Source of the DNA: Chaetoderma sp. LZ-2023a
Lineage: Eukaryota; Mollusca; Caudofoveata; Chaetodermatida; Chaetodermatidae
NCBI GenBank assembly: GCA_034401795.1
Contig: CM067370.1
Coordinates: 58,015,295-58,079,294 of the forward strand
Length of the DNA: 64,000 nt
Reading direction: 5' to 3'
This document shows positions 40,103-52,100 of this stretch, piece after piece; position 1 is the stretch's first letter, and every line of letters starts with the position of its first letter. The position numbers and the translations under genes were made by a program. Under the pieces are notes generated by a model. The model had not been told where the DNA came from, ran no database searches, and worked only from the letters and a program-made list of their open reading frames with translations.

Positions 40103-41059
40103 GGAGAAGGAAAACGATCATAAAGATCAATATACATCAAAAACCAGCATAGCGCTTGAATTGCTAATAAATACATAGCCAGCTGATTATGACGTCATTA
40201 ATCCCGTGACAGGAAAAATTCGATCCCAACAAAACATCCAAGTGCAAAGACGAATTGTATGCTGAATGGATAAGTTGACTACACAACCATCAGATACATA
40301 TAGATAACTCTTTTCTGGCAAAAATGTTAATTATCTCCCTTTGATTGTTTACAATAATTAACATCACCACATTATCAATAACTAGATACCTGACACTTTG
40401 TATAGACAAACCATCCAACGTGACGAACCGGAAACTCCACCATCTGCACGCCTCTTAACTCTCTCCACCTCATGGGGAAGGAATTGGATCAAGAGGGCAA
40501 AGTGAGAAGACCTTTATACCAGGCCTCCAACTCACTGGACATAATTTTTCATTTGGTTAGATAACCTAACAGTGTTAGTAGGAAATGGAACCATGGTGGA
40601 GAGAATACTAATTCTCTGGTACTGTGACGTCACCACCTAGCGTCATACAGACCTGTGGACATAAACAGAAAGAGAAATTAGTCCTAGGTAGCACCGAGTT
40701 GATATAACCCAACCAACCAAGGCGCTTATCACTGTAAACGCGAGTCCCGGAAACACAATACACCGGGAAGAAAACTCGCTAATTTTACTAGAAGTCACCT
40801 GATTTAAAGGTCCTCCGTCCTCCTGTGGCGACGTATTCCTATCCGCCATCCAAAAAAGTGACTAACACTCCAAACAAACACCACTTAAACAGTTTAAGAG
40901 AGCGAAAAGCTATTGAACAAAAAAACATGTGTGATCTCTTTGCCAATAATCTAGCAAAGAGGAAGTGCTAGTCTGCGCATGCGCGGTGGTGGGGCTGGCA
41001 TCCGCCAGACTACGCTCTGACTCCCTGCCCAGTAGGGGCACCTAACTGTTTTAAATCTG
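40103..41059 (-). other. Leader of DIRS element 2 and junction with LTR D
   Basis: No gene is supported. It contains a hairpin at about 40598-40620 (GAGAGAATACTAATTCTCT) and, near 40808-40835, GGTCCTCCGTCCTCCTGTGG, a short match to the conserved block upstream of the accessory-ORF promoters. The exact border between DIRS leader and Gypsy LTR could not be set. Confidence 0.4.
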
Positions 41060-41599
41060 AGTGTTTATTGAGTGAAAGCCAATATTTAGCAATATCAAAA
41101 GTATTAGGGAGGTAAGTATACTCTTGAAGTGAAATGTAAATTGCACTGATGACTAATAGGTGCACCACAGAGACATATCGTATTTATATATACTGTTATT
41201 AATAATAATAAATAAAGTACCGTCCTAAGTGGTACCGTAAGGTCAGATGCGACCTCCACCTTAAGGCAATACTGTATCATATTATGCATTGTAAACAGTG
41301 CCAGCAATTAAACGGCACTGTAGGCCAAGTTGGCCTTATACTTTAATGAATGTATAAATTGTAATTAGGCATACTGCATATTAATAGTTTAGCAGTAAAA
41401 ACTAGAAAAATATTTGGACCGCAGTACAACTAGGTTACATTATACATCAACAACAAATGCATCACCATGTTTTCTCCCAATGGCACCAATTTTACAGTAA
41501 GGTCGCTGCCAGGGAACATGACATGCTACCGTTAAACCTGGAACTATGATAGCTCGGTAGGACAGGTTTTTAAGCTAGCCAAGAACGGTTACTCTTTAA

Positions 41600-42500
41600 A
41601 TGGAGAATTGTTATTAAAAACTCTTCTTCACGGTCAATAAGACCGTTGTATAAACGGTACTACTGATTTTCATAGTTGGCCGTCCGTATTAAGGCCTCCT
41701 AAATTAAAGCAGAGAGTAACTGCCTTTAATATGCTTCTCTGGCCGTCTGGCCGAAATAATTGTTAGAATTCCCATCGTCAGAATGGTTAGGACCATTTTA
41801 AGAAACTACAATAGGTTTCTGGCCGGCCAGAATCAATCTGCCGTTCACATACATACCCAGTGTATCTTCTGATACCTATTAAGCAATAGTTTTTATGCCA
41901 AAGTAAGAAACACTGCGAAAATATAAATACGGCGACCGTTGCCATCCCAGCAATGTTCTTAGGGCAACTTTTCTCCAAACCTAAAGCAACTAAATGCTAA
42001 TTCCAGGGTACGGATCTCTTACGGTCCATACTCGAAACCGTAGGTGACGGATAGAAACACGGATCACCATTTAACTCATCAGTGACTGGGTGAAGCCTTT
42101 GAGCTCACCATGCCTACGGAATAGCCACCATAGATGGAAATGCGTTTCTCTCTCTGCACCATAAGTAAGCTAAAATCGCTTTCTAAACACGCTTCTCTCA
42201 ATGTGATTTGTCCATGTGTTGTTATTTGTGTTTGTGATGCGGTATGTAGAGGGATTGCTTTGCGATTCTGAAACTACCATCAGACAACATATTGCACGCT
42301 GTCGGTCTGAGGAGAGATGTTCCGTGGGGTATCAGCAACGGTACTGGGCATCCTCGCCAGGAAGACGTATTGGTTAAAGACAGTTGGTGCTATGCCATTT
42401 GCGGCTTAAAAATATGTGTTTTTTAACTTATGACTAAAAGTTAGTCTATGTCATTTTGAGGCACACAAAAATGAACTGTACCAACTACAATAGGATCTTT
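41600..42500. other. Extra sequence within LTR D, unassigned
   Basis: About 0.9 kb present in D but not at the same place in B. I see no coding motif. It includes several short inverted repeats (for example ACGGTCAATAAGACCGT) and may be an insertion or LTR sequence lost from the other copies. Confidence 0.35.
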
Positions 42501-43639
42501 AACTTAATACAACGGTGCTGAAATGAATCAGCCACCATATCTTTACACGTTCACACCATATGCACATAACAGTAGAATAACTATATTTCTCTCTCTCTTT
42601 GTAGGATGGCCCTTTTTAGCACTCTCCTCCTCCACTTCAGCGTTGAAGGCGTTTTTTCCTTTTGACGGAGGCCCGCGCGAGTCATTTTCCTCTCGCAAAA
42701 TTTTATAGTCCCTGCTTTGTGCAGGGAAGACGAACATAATTTTCATCCTCATTTTTCGTTACCGTGGGATGTTTCTCTGACATTTGCACACAAACGGTGA
42801 GAGTACATCCACCCCCTTTTTCACATTTTATAGTCAGTTTCCCACTTGTTGCCTTCTCACAAGGTGCCACGGTGTGGCACCGTCACATAGTTCCTCTCAA
42901 TCAAATGGCAAGAACCTGGTCATCCTTGGCATAGAGGAGTGTGGGTTCCCCATTTTTCCCCCTCATTGTGACAGTCAGGCGCTCTCGTTTTTCGACCATT
43001 CCCCGCACGGAGCACGGTACCGCACCGTCGTAAATCTCCTCCCAAGCAAACAAGATTCAATCATTATTGGTACCGTTTGGCATGGGTTCTCCGTTCTTGT
43101 CCTGCATATCCACGTTGGACCTCTCTTTCTCTCTCTTCCACCACTACGGCATTGTAGGCATTTTCCTGTGACGGAGGCCCGCACAGGGCATCTTCCTCTC
43201 GCAGACCAATGATTTTTGGCCGGCTTGAGGCAGATATAGTTTATGTTAAACCAACTGACGGTGCCCTGCCCGGACTGCCCCCACACAGGGGTACCTTTCA
43301 TGATACCTTCTATGACTAGATTGGCTAGGTACCTCTGGTGAGACATAAACCCAAATTCACCACTTTTATTCTTACATAGACCGTTCAGAAGTGACAGGCA
43401 TACAAAAATTGTTTGTCACCGTAATTAAGTAAGACACGAACAGCCGGGACGATACGGCAGTGTTTAATTTTCGCAGCAATGGCTGCATGAGCTAACTGGA
43501 ACGCGATTGTTCCACTGGCCCTGGAGGTTGGTTTTTGTAGACACCGGAGATGTGCAGCGACCACTCCCCAACCCTGAGGCTGGCCGACCAGCAGCTGCAG
43601 CAACAGCGGCAAGCGGCGGAGCCATGCACACCCCTGGCA

Positions 43640-43840
43640 GCTACAATATTTGGAAGATTTATCTTCATACTGCAGAGTAAACCTCTGTTGTTGAGAGATG
43701 TCACTACATTTCCTGAAAGAACGTCAGTTCCAGCTTTCACGCAGCTGAGCTCCCCTGCATTAGGATTTGTAAGTACTTGTAGATTGAGATCAAATTTGAG
43801 CAACATATCGATAGCTGATGCCCCCCCCCACCCCCATGCC
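43640..43840 (-). pseudogene. Possible aspartic-protease scrap
   Basis: The minus strand reads GASAIDMLLKF, then ten residues on TNPNAGELSCVKAGTDVLSG and CSMKINLPNI. This is a spacing reminiscent of retropepsins (an A-S after a lost D-T-G, then a late hydrophobic strand). The Asp is missing and similarity is weak, so this is tentative. It follows directly after LTR D, in the opposite direction. Confidence 0.25.
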
Positions 43841-46620
43841 AAATGGAAAGGATATGGAATAACAAACTGATATCGCATGAACAGCCAACAAGTCAAAACA
43901 TTTGTTCCTTAACTTAAATGCAGTTGCGTTGATGTAACTCTACCATTATATTTCTAAATAAAGAGCCAAAAGAAGGAAGAACAAAAATATTCATGTCATG
44001 TTGTGACTCTTCTGTGATATGAGCTAATTATTTTAAGTTAGCCTCTTCATGATGATAAACACATTTCTGTCCTATCAAATGCAGACTAGGAATGTTGGTG
44101 TCAGTGTCACACAGATACTGAATCAGTGCCCTCTTATATTCATCAGTTTTCATAATGTCATTCTTCACTGATAGTATTGTATTGTCATTGATCATATACT
44201 CTTGAGTTACTTGAGAGATTGTCGTAGCTATCAAATAAGATGTACCTGTAAGCATCATGGGGCCTGGCTAAATGAACCCACTAATTTGTAAACACAGCAC
44301 TCAAATTTTGTATTCCTGAATCACAAAGTCTGATGGATCATGTCATTCCCATCAACTAACAATACATTTACTGGACAAGTGAAGCATTATCAGACTGCTA
44401 ACTTATGTATCAGGACTGTCTTGTTCCCTTTGCGCCTTCCTCCTTAGTTGTGAAAGAGTGCGTAAGGAAAAGGAGTGAGCTCAAAATGTAATATCTGAGA
44501 AAGCTGGATGTTTCTGCTCAGTGAAACAAGAGACCCAAGGCCCTTAACGCTTACCTGGACCATTATCATTTGAATCATTAGAATTTGAACAGACATAATA
44601 CATTAAATTCATCAATTCCAAGACATAAAATACAAAATTAGGAATTCAGTACAATCAATATTTAGTGGGAAATTAATGATGAACGCTGTTTTATTACATA
44701 TTTTCGGAGGATTCTCTTTTCTATCCATAGTCGTACAAACAACAATGTTTCTCTCACGATCTGGATGTCGGGCACCTTTACGCAAACACGCTACGTTACA
44801 AATTATACAATGTTGTTTAGAACCAGATTCGGAAATTTCAGACGGATTATTTGGTGGCTTACTGGTCAATATGTTAGACAGTAAGTTTGAGCTAATTTTT
44901 AATGTGAAATGCCGAAGTCTTTGTAGAAACACATGTCTTTTGAAATTTAATTTGCAGATTCAGTTTACCATTCCCAGAAATGCTGACATAAATTATTTTA
45001 TTGATTGTCTGTTGTCCACCGATAATTAATTAAGCATGTTTAGCACACTTGAAGAAAGATTTGGTGTTGTAGATGTGTTTAAATCTAAGAAAAATACAGA
45101 TTTTAATTTAATATTTGATATTTGAAGATGTCAATAGAAACTCAAATCCATTAGGCAGGCACCCATTCATTCTATGGACACTTGCCTTCTGAAAAATTGT
45201 CATTTAGGTTTTAATGCTTATTTAGCTGAAGAACGTGTACAACTTATATTACATTATACAAGAATCATCGATCCAGGGCTACTGAAGTCCGAGTTCCTGA
45301 GCACACTAGAGTTTCATGCTAGACGCTTAAGTTACTTACTTCATACACATAGATACAAGCTACTTAGTATGTCCAATATCGCTACTGCCTCTACCTAATT
45401 GTTAATTACTGTTAATTGCTGACGACAAAGAAATATGGTACGGTGATAGTTCCACAAAGGTATTCTGAATAAGAGGACAAAGCTATTCTGAATAATAGGA
45501 CACACTTACACATATTAATGCGGTTCTCCTACAAAGGAGGTTATATGTTAAAAGTTACAATAGAACCTTAAAATAGCATAATGTCAAAACTTTTAATTGC
45601 AGTCGGAAATTGGCATATTCAATAATGTTTATGTTCTGACTGGGCTTGACCACCTATGACTGTTCATGGCCTGAAAGTAATGTTTGTAATGTGCCCTTAT
45701 TTAAAGATGTTGTGAGGACTAGATACCCGATCGCTCTGATTAACTTGACAATCATAATACAGATTCTCCTTTACTAGAAGAACAAAATGCTTTTTAAATT
45801 TTTGTAATCTGCCCAGCCAAAGCTGAGATAAGCATATAGCAACCACCTTGACAACCAAACGTTTTTAGCTATCGCGCTAGAGTTGTGACGTCACACTGGA
45901 ATGACACCAATTCCTATTAGTCTAGATTATTATCTCGGGGAGCATAGCTAGGCTCTCTAGTGCTGCGCGTATTAGGCACCTATGCGCCTATTCTTTGACA
46001 ATTCATTGTTCACACAGGGACACTACATTGTTTGAGATGCACAAAGGTTCAATAATTTCGAAGTTGATGATATTTTTGTTGATTAAACTTAAAGGACAGA
46101 CCTCATGGTCACGGTGCCTGACATCAGAATTCTAACGTATAGGCCTGTTAGAGGTGACAGTAACATCGGATTTCGTGTACGTGAATTAGGCTATATTTAA
46201 TCAAACCCACCCACACACTTCTTGGAATACAATTCTACAAATGCATCTTGTATATCTTATCTTTCTGGATTGACTGCAGAGATTTTGCATAGATGTTAGG
46301 CATGCATGTATGCAACTTTTTAAATGATAGTTAAGTAGGCCTACAATGCTCAGTGCACGTACGATCGCAATTTACCATTGTGTAGGCTTATGAATAAATT
46401 TATGATTGCAATATAGCAGTTACTCCAGCTATGAGTTTAAAATTAACTAAACTGTCGGGTAAATGTAAATCTAATCAAAACTAATCTATTTGCGTATAGT
46501 CTACATTGACATATTATTGACAGTACACAGTTTGTTTACAATTTAGGCAGCGGTCGAGGTATGTAGCAAGGCTTTCACTGCCATCCGCACGCTTATAGTA
46601 CAACTTAAATAACATATACT
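43841..46620. other. No recognisable gene
   Basis: AT-rich sequence. Overlapping frames at 44612-45029 on both strands are open; the minus one includes CIICNVACLRKGARHPDRER with several cysteines, but I cannot assign it. I see no RNA gene, no exon with convincing splice sites, and no clear mobile element. Confidence 0.4.
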
Positions 46621-46682
46621 GTTGAATATTTTGAACATAATTGGGTTGGATTTCAACCCAAAGTGTGTTCAAAATATTTAAC
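46621..46682. repeat. Imperfect long hairpin (MITE-like)
   Basis: GTTGAATATTTTGAACATAA with TTGGGTTG forms the left arm; CAACCCAAAGTGTGTTCAAA with ATATTTAAC the right, around a GATTT loop. The arms of about 28 bp match almost throughout. Confidence 0.6.
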
Positions 46683-46968
46683 ATAACGTTTCTTGTATCA
46701 TGTTCATATGGTTCTAACTAACATGCATATTTGTGTTTTTGCTTTGGAAGCATTTAAACTTATTCATGAGCTGCACTGTAAGTAAAGATGATACGCTAGC
46801 GAGCTTTGAACATCTGTCAGTTCACCTACCCATTTAAAATTTGTTCACCCACTACAGTTTTGCTTTTTCATAACATTGAAATATGAGTGTATGCTACTTC
46901 CATACATGGAAGAAGTTGGTTTGAAAATGATATAGTTCATATGGTTGTCACAGGCGTGACCCCCTCCA

Positions 46969-47083
46969 CACACACATGCACGCATGCACACAACACACAC
47001 CCCCACACACACCCACACACACACCCACACACACCCACACACACACCACACCACACCACACCACACCACACCACACCACACCA

Positions 47084-47118
<35 letters not shown>
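46969..47118. repeat. (CA)n / (CCACA)n microsatellite
   Basis: A mixed CA, CACC and CACCA tract of about 150 bp. Reading frames across it are artefacts. Confidence 0.95.
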
Positions 47119-47121
<3 letters not shown>

Positions 47122-47141
47122 TTGACCCGTACATGCCTCTA

Positions 47142-47186
<45 letters not shown>
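47142..47186. repeat. (ATT)n microsatellite
   Basis: Fifteen ATT trinucleotides, 23 bp after the CA tract. Confidence 0.95.
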
Positions 47187-47187
<1 letters not shown>

Positions 47188-47589
47188 CAAACACATTGCC
47201 AAAAGCTTATAGGTAAACAATTACATTCTAATCAGTAATCACGGGAAGTTTCACATAGGACACACTGACACACTTATTGTACATTTGTAATCTTCAGAAA
47301 AAGTTGTAGTTGCACTCTGTAGCCTATACATTTAGATATGAATAATAGTACAATTATAGCTATCGTCAACCTCTCCCACCCACCTCAATCATCACACTCA
47401 CACCCATCCATCCCAGATATTACATAGTACACCCAGTCCTTTCAAGAATGGTAATGGATGCACAATTAGGCCTACTAGAATACAGAGTATGTGTCACATG
47501 CATTGAAATATTGCTGATTTTCAGCATTGCCCATGGTTTACCGTAGTTATAGGCTAATTATTATGCGAATATAGCTATCCATGAAACCA

Positions 47590-48060
47590 TTAAAAATGAG
47601 TAAATAATTGACCATTTGTCTCCATGGTCATTGGGCAGGCTCTCTTATTATAAGGAAGCATGTGTCCACGTTTGGGTCCAGTGTACTTACCCAAAGATAG
47701 TATACACCACTCTAACTTAACACAAGAAGTTACTGCTGAAAAAACTATGTTTTGTCATTATCACACTGACCTTGACCTTTGACATTTTGATGCAAAGCTG
47801 ATTGTGTCATGCCAGTTCAATAATAGGAAGCACTTGCTCCAATTTGTGTCCTTTATAATGATTAACCAAACATGAAATATAAACCGCTCAGTTGAGCTAA
47901 ATACAAAATGTTAATGCTAAAACCATGGGCCTTGACCTTTCACCCAGTATGATTAACCAAATAAGAGACATAAGAGATAAGATATGAACTGCTAGGTTGA
48001 GCTAAACACAGATTGGATGATGCTATGGTAGGACGATACGGAGGGTATCACAACAACTAG
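47590..48060 (+). repeat. Dispersed repeat R1 copy
   Basis: Contains TATAAGGAAGCATGTGTCC, TTTGGGTCCAGTGTACTTAC, ACCTTGACCTTTGAC and a CGGAGGGTATCACAA end. The same string of blocks recurs at 52.78-53.60 kb, partly at 57.65-57.91 kb, and in tandem form at 63.19-64.0 kb. It is a noncoding repeat family scattered around and within the ciliary gene. Confidence 0.65.
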
Positions 48061-48713
48061 TTTTACATTGTAAAGTCAAGTTTAAAAGCATTAACAACAA
48101 GGCAATGGATAAATGTCAATATCACAGATAATACTTTTAATATTGTAGGGTTTTTTTTTAAAGTGAATATGTTACAAAATATTGGTGTAAAAGACCATAA
48201 ATAAAACCTAAAATCGAAACAATACTGTGAGGATAATACATAAGATGAGTCAATATGGAAGAGTCATACAGGACAGCTCAGAAATAAGTTATCATGTTTC
48301 CAAAACAAAGAGAAACATGTTAGATACATTTTTAACACAATGTAAGAAATGTTCTGTTGAATATTTTGAAAATAATTCCAATCCTATTATTTTCACAATA
48401 ATCAACATTATGTGGTACTTTATTTCTGATTTATACTGTACATGGGTTAAGCTGAAGAACAATGTAATCATATTATAACACCGATGCTCTCACTTAGTAC
48501 AACACTATGATTACTTCTTTGGGATGGCAAGTGGATTGGGCTAATGCTGTATCATTAAAGTTTACAAAGCAAAGTCAACAATTTTCATATTATAACCAAT
48601 GCTCAGTTCTAAGCTATGGTGCTACATAGTTGACACATGTGCTTCTAACATAGAACAAAAGGTTAAACTTAATTATCATAAAATATAGATTAAATTTCAT
48701 TTAAATATTTTTT
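48061..48713. other. No recognisable gene
   Basis: AT-rich flank downstream of CFAP251. A plus-strand frame at 48227-48478 has no features of a protein family. Confidence 0.5.
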
Positions 48714-48719
48714 TTTATT
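48714..48719 (-). terminator. Poly(A) signal of CFAP251
   Basis: AATAAA on the minus strand, about 213 bp after the CFAP251 stop codon, in an AT-rich 3' untranslated region. Confidence 0.5.
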
Positions 48720-48931
48720 AAGTGAAATCTTAGATGATAAAAATATATGTATAATTTGATGACATATGCATACATTTTTTTAGAGACTATGTTTGCTTGG
48801 CTGTGTTAGTATACTACACTGGACATTATTTGACAGCATAGGGCTTTACATATTCACCACACCATTGCTCTAAAATAGTTTTAACACCAACAATGAACAT
48901 AACCAGATATGGCGGGAAGGTTATGTGCAAA

Positions 48932-49164
48932 TTAGTCTTCATTTCCTGCAGCAATAACTGACTGCTCTTTATCCGGGAACAATGGAAATCCTAGAATTTC
49001 TCGTGAAAACATATTAGCGTCAATGTTGTGTGGAAGACTCTGGTCGATAATATCTACAGCTGTGGATGCATCAAACTGTGCCAACTCACTGCTACCACCC
49101 TCATCATTATAGCCGAGAAGTGTGGTCAGATACTCCGCTAGTTCATACTCAGTCATGTGCTCAC
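48932..49164 (-). CDS. CFAP251: CFAP251 terminal exon
   Basis: 233 bp with stop, acceptor TTTTGTTTAG/GTG. It reads [20 protein letters not shown], then an acidic C terminus with [11 protein letters not shown]. Confidence 0.9.
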
Positions 49165-52100
49165 CTAAACAAAAGGTGAGTAAATTTAATCCTTTAATGG
49201 TCTAAATTGTTTAAGAAAATGTAGATTATTTCATTAAAAATGTCTATTTATTTCTAAAAATATCTGTTTTTAAATTTAGCACTGGACTGATTAGTGCAGT
49301 TAACAACCCAGTCAGTCCAGTGGGAGATTTACACAAAATATCTCTTGGTCTGCAAATTGACATTTCTTAAGACCACATCAGAAGTCATATTTGACCAGCT
49401 TGATCAGATAAGATACATTATAAAACTCAAGTGACCATCTGCAATACAGAAATCTGATTTGTTAATCAGAAAACATCATTTATTCTTTGGAAACTGCATG
49501 AGGGGGCACTGCCGACAAAAGCGGTGCCCGGGTTAGAGTATAAAACGACGAAGCAAACGAGCTTCCAACCACTCAGACCGAGTCCAATGACCAAAGCATA
49601 TTCAGTGTAAGGTCTTAAGGAAAGCTGTTGGGAATGAACTTTAGCGAGTTCCATATGAGATCTTACTAAACGAGTGTGATAAATCTGATATGAAAAGGTA
49701 ACAAGTGTGAGATTCTATTTGTCACATAAGCTATTATTTTTAATTTTCATTTCAATTCTTGTCATCTTTCCATTTTGCATTATTTTTGTTTATCATCGTA
49801 TCTGAGTAAAATTAAACACACAATCTTATTATCTCAGCTCTCAAATTATGGCTAATAGAGGATACCAGTTTCTCAGTCAATCAAATGACGTCATAATCAA
49901 CTACATGATGTATAGAATGATGGAACAGCACACAGTTAAATTAGTTTCAAAATATTCATCAGCCTACCTGTATAGTTTTCTGGAAATTGAGTCATGGAGT
50001 TCAGGGATCGATCGATCCCAACACGTGAAATGTGGGTGGAGCTTAGATAAAGATGGATGGGGCATAGCTAAAACTGGATTTCCTCATTGATCTTTTAATG
50101 TGTCCAAGGTTTCTATTAAACTTTGTCAAGCTGTCTCATTCTACCAACACTTTAACCAGTAATAAAATAATCTTACAAGCGATATTCTTACATCTTCACC
50201 GCTAGGCACAGTAAAATATTGCTTGTGGTGTGTGTCACTAGTGAGTCACATTATCACACTCATGGGATACAAAATATGTAATGATTTAACCCTTTAATGG
50301 CTAAATTTGTTCATGAAAATCTAAATATTTGCATATTGAATGTCTATTTGCAGTCCAAGACAAGACAATTTTTGAGAATTTCCCACCGGAATGACTGGCT
50401 CGGTTACCTCGGTTAAATGGTTGGTTGTTATACAATCGAATACATGCTTGCTTATGAGATTCATGACTTTCTCTACTATTTTATGTGCAAAGAGTAGTGG
50501 GGGTAATAAACGATTGTATATACCATAATTTCTGCAATACAAGTAAAGTTGCATGTACTTGATTATGAATAAAATCTCACCTTTCGTTTGCAGTAAATCT
50601 AGAAGTTCTCCTCGTTCAATTTGAGCACCATCATCAGACTGAATACCAAGATGTTCAAAGGCCCACAACAACTTCTCAACTGATAAACCGAATGCAGGCC
50701 GGTGGTTTATATACACTGTAACAATATATAATTCCATTTTATCTACTAAATTAGCATCAGCATTCAGTAACATTACTATACTAGTGTTTGCATGTTCAAA
50801 TATAGACAATTTTGAGATGAAAAATATGCCACATTATCATACTTGCTTTTTATTTGTCCATGGACCATCACCCTCGAATCTCAAGCAAATCAATTCACAA
50901 TCATGAGAAATATTTCTCAGGGAAATATCTCTGCTAAGTTGGACCCAAGCCATTAAAAGTAAACTACGTATACATACTCAGAAAGGTGAGAGAAACACAG
51001 TTTACTCACACTTAATGAAGTCTCCAAGGTCAATTTGGTCAAGAAATTCACCAGTTTCCACATAGCGGCTGAACTTCACTTCATTCAACATATCTTCAAT
51101 CTAAAAAAATAATATCATCATCATACTCATATATGGTTTTGTTTAACTATCTGCTTCCACATAGGTGTAGCAACATTGTATTATAACATTGTATATTTCG
51201 TATAATATCATAATAACATTGTATTATAACATTGTATATACTGGTGATCAAATAAGCAGGCAGATTATGATCTCGGTCACTCACTCACTCACTCACTCAC
51301 TCACTCACTCACTCACTCACTCACTCACTCACTCACTCACTCACTCACTCACTCACTCACTCACTCACTCACTCACTCACTCACTCACTCACTCACTCAC
51401 TCACTCACTCACTCACTCTCACTCACTCACTCACTCACTCACTCACTCACTCACTCACTCACTCACTCACCCACCCACCCACCCGCCTGCCCGCCAACCC
51501 ACCCACCCACTCACTCACTCTCGCTATCTCTATCTCTCAGAGTTAGTAGTGAATCATTGTCTATACACTATCAGGATATATTTAATACTAACCTCTTGTT
51601 CGGATGGATAAAAGCCTAATGCTCTCATAACAAATGGCACTTCTGTTAGCGGAATCTTCACTGACACACTACGCTTGTTCAAGGCATTGATTCCTTGGCT
51701 GCAATACAAACAAGTTATTTTTAAAAAGCCTAGATTATGTTTAACTGATCACCGAGACAACAGTCTACCAAGAGTTGTTACATATAACAATGTGAACTGT
51801 AAATCATGTGCAAAGCAGATAGTGATGACATGAAATGCACAGCATATCAGAAGACAAAATGCCAGTGTATGGATTTACTTGCGAATTTGTGCATAGTAGA
51901 AGTAATCTTCAAGTTCAGAAAACAATGGACCATCTCTGCCTCCATCCAGTAGACCATAGAATGGAATGAGATCTTCTCCACCAAGCTGAGACTGAGCCTC
52001 CAGGGCACTGAAAGTAAAAATACCACATTTATTTATATGATTACAACTACAAGTTATTCCTGGTTAACTCATTTCCTTCTGTAATGCTCTAAATAATATA

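Larger units (their letters stand above)
36960..41050 (-). mobile_element. DIRS-type retroelement 2 (5' half: leader, gag, RT), inserted in LTR D
   Basis: In minus orientation it holds a leader (about 41.05-40.1 kb), a long intact gag ORF and an RT ORF overlapping it by 56 bp. RT ends at about 37080. RNase H and tyrosine recombinase are absent, so this is a 5' fragment. It is markedly GC-richer than its surroundings and its genes are almost undamaged, suggesting a younger insertion or a distinct source. Terminal repeats could not be recognised, and both edges are approximate. Confidence 0.75.
36161..43595 (+). mobile_element. Gypsy long LTR, copy D (diverged, split by a DIRS fragment)
   Basis: The left part (36161-36385) matches the early LTR (AGTGGCGAGAGCCAGTCATG against ATAGCGAGAGCTATCAGTG; the right arm of the long stem-loop; CCTAAACTCTTTCGCAC). 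36386-36955 is poorly matched but has a TATA box. After the DIRS fragment, 41060-41600 and 42480-43595 match U5 of LTR B: ACTGATGACTAATAGGTGC, TAGCTCGGTAGGACAGGTTT, the GACGGAGGCCCGC block twice, and the terminal CAATGGCTGCATGAGC. About 0.9 kb at 41.6-42.5 kb is extra. Confidence 0.65.

Noticed and set aside
42975-43346. 123-codon minus-strand frame in LTR D
   Set aside because: It is antisense to the conserved U5 blocks of the LTR, is not open in LTRs A or B, and has no family features.
48227-48478. Plus-strand 83-codon ORF near CFAP251
   Set aside because: It is AT-driven with no recognisable motif and no splice or promoter context. I treat it as chance.
51189-51611. 140-codon frame of Leu-Thr-His-Ser repeats
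   Set aside because: It is the TCAC tetramer read in frame, lying inside a CFAP251 intron on the opposite strand.
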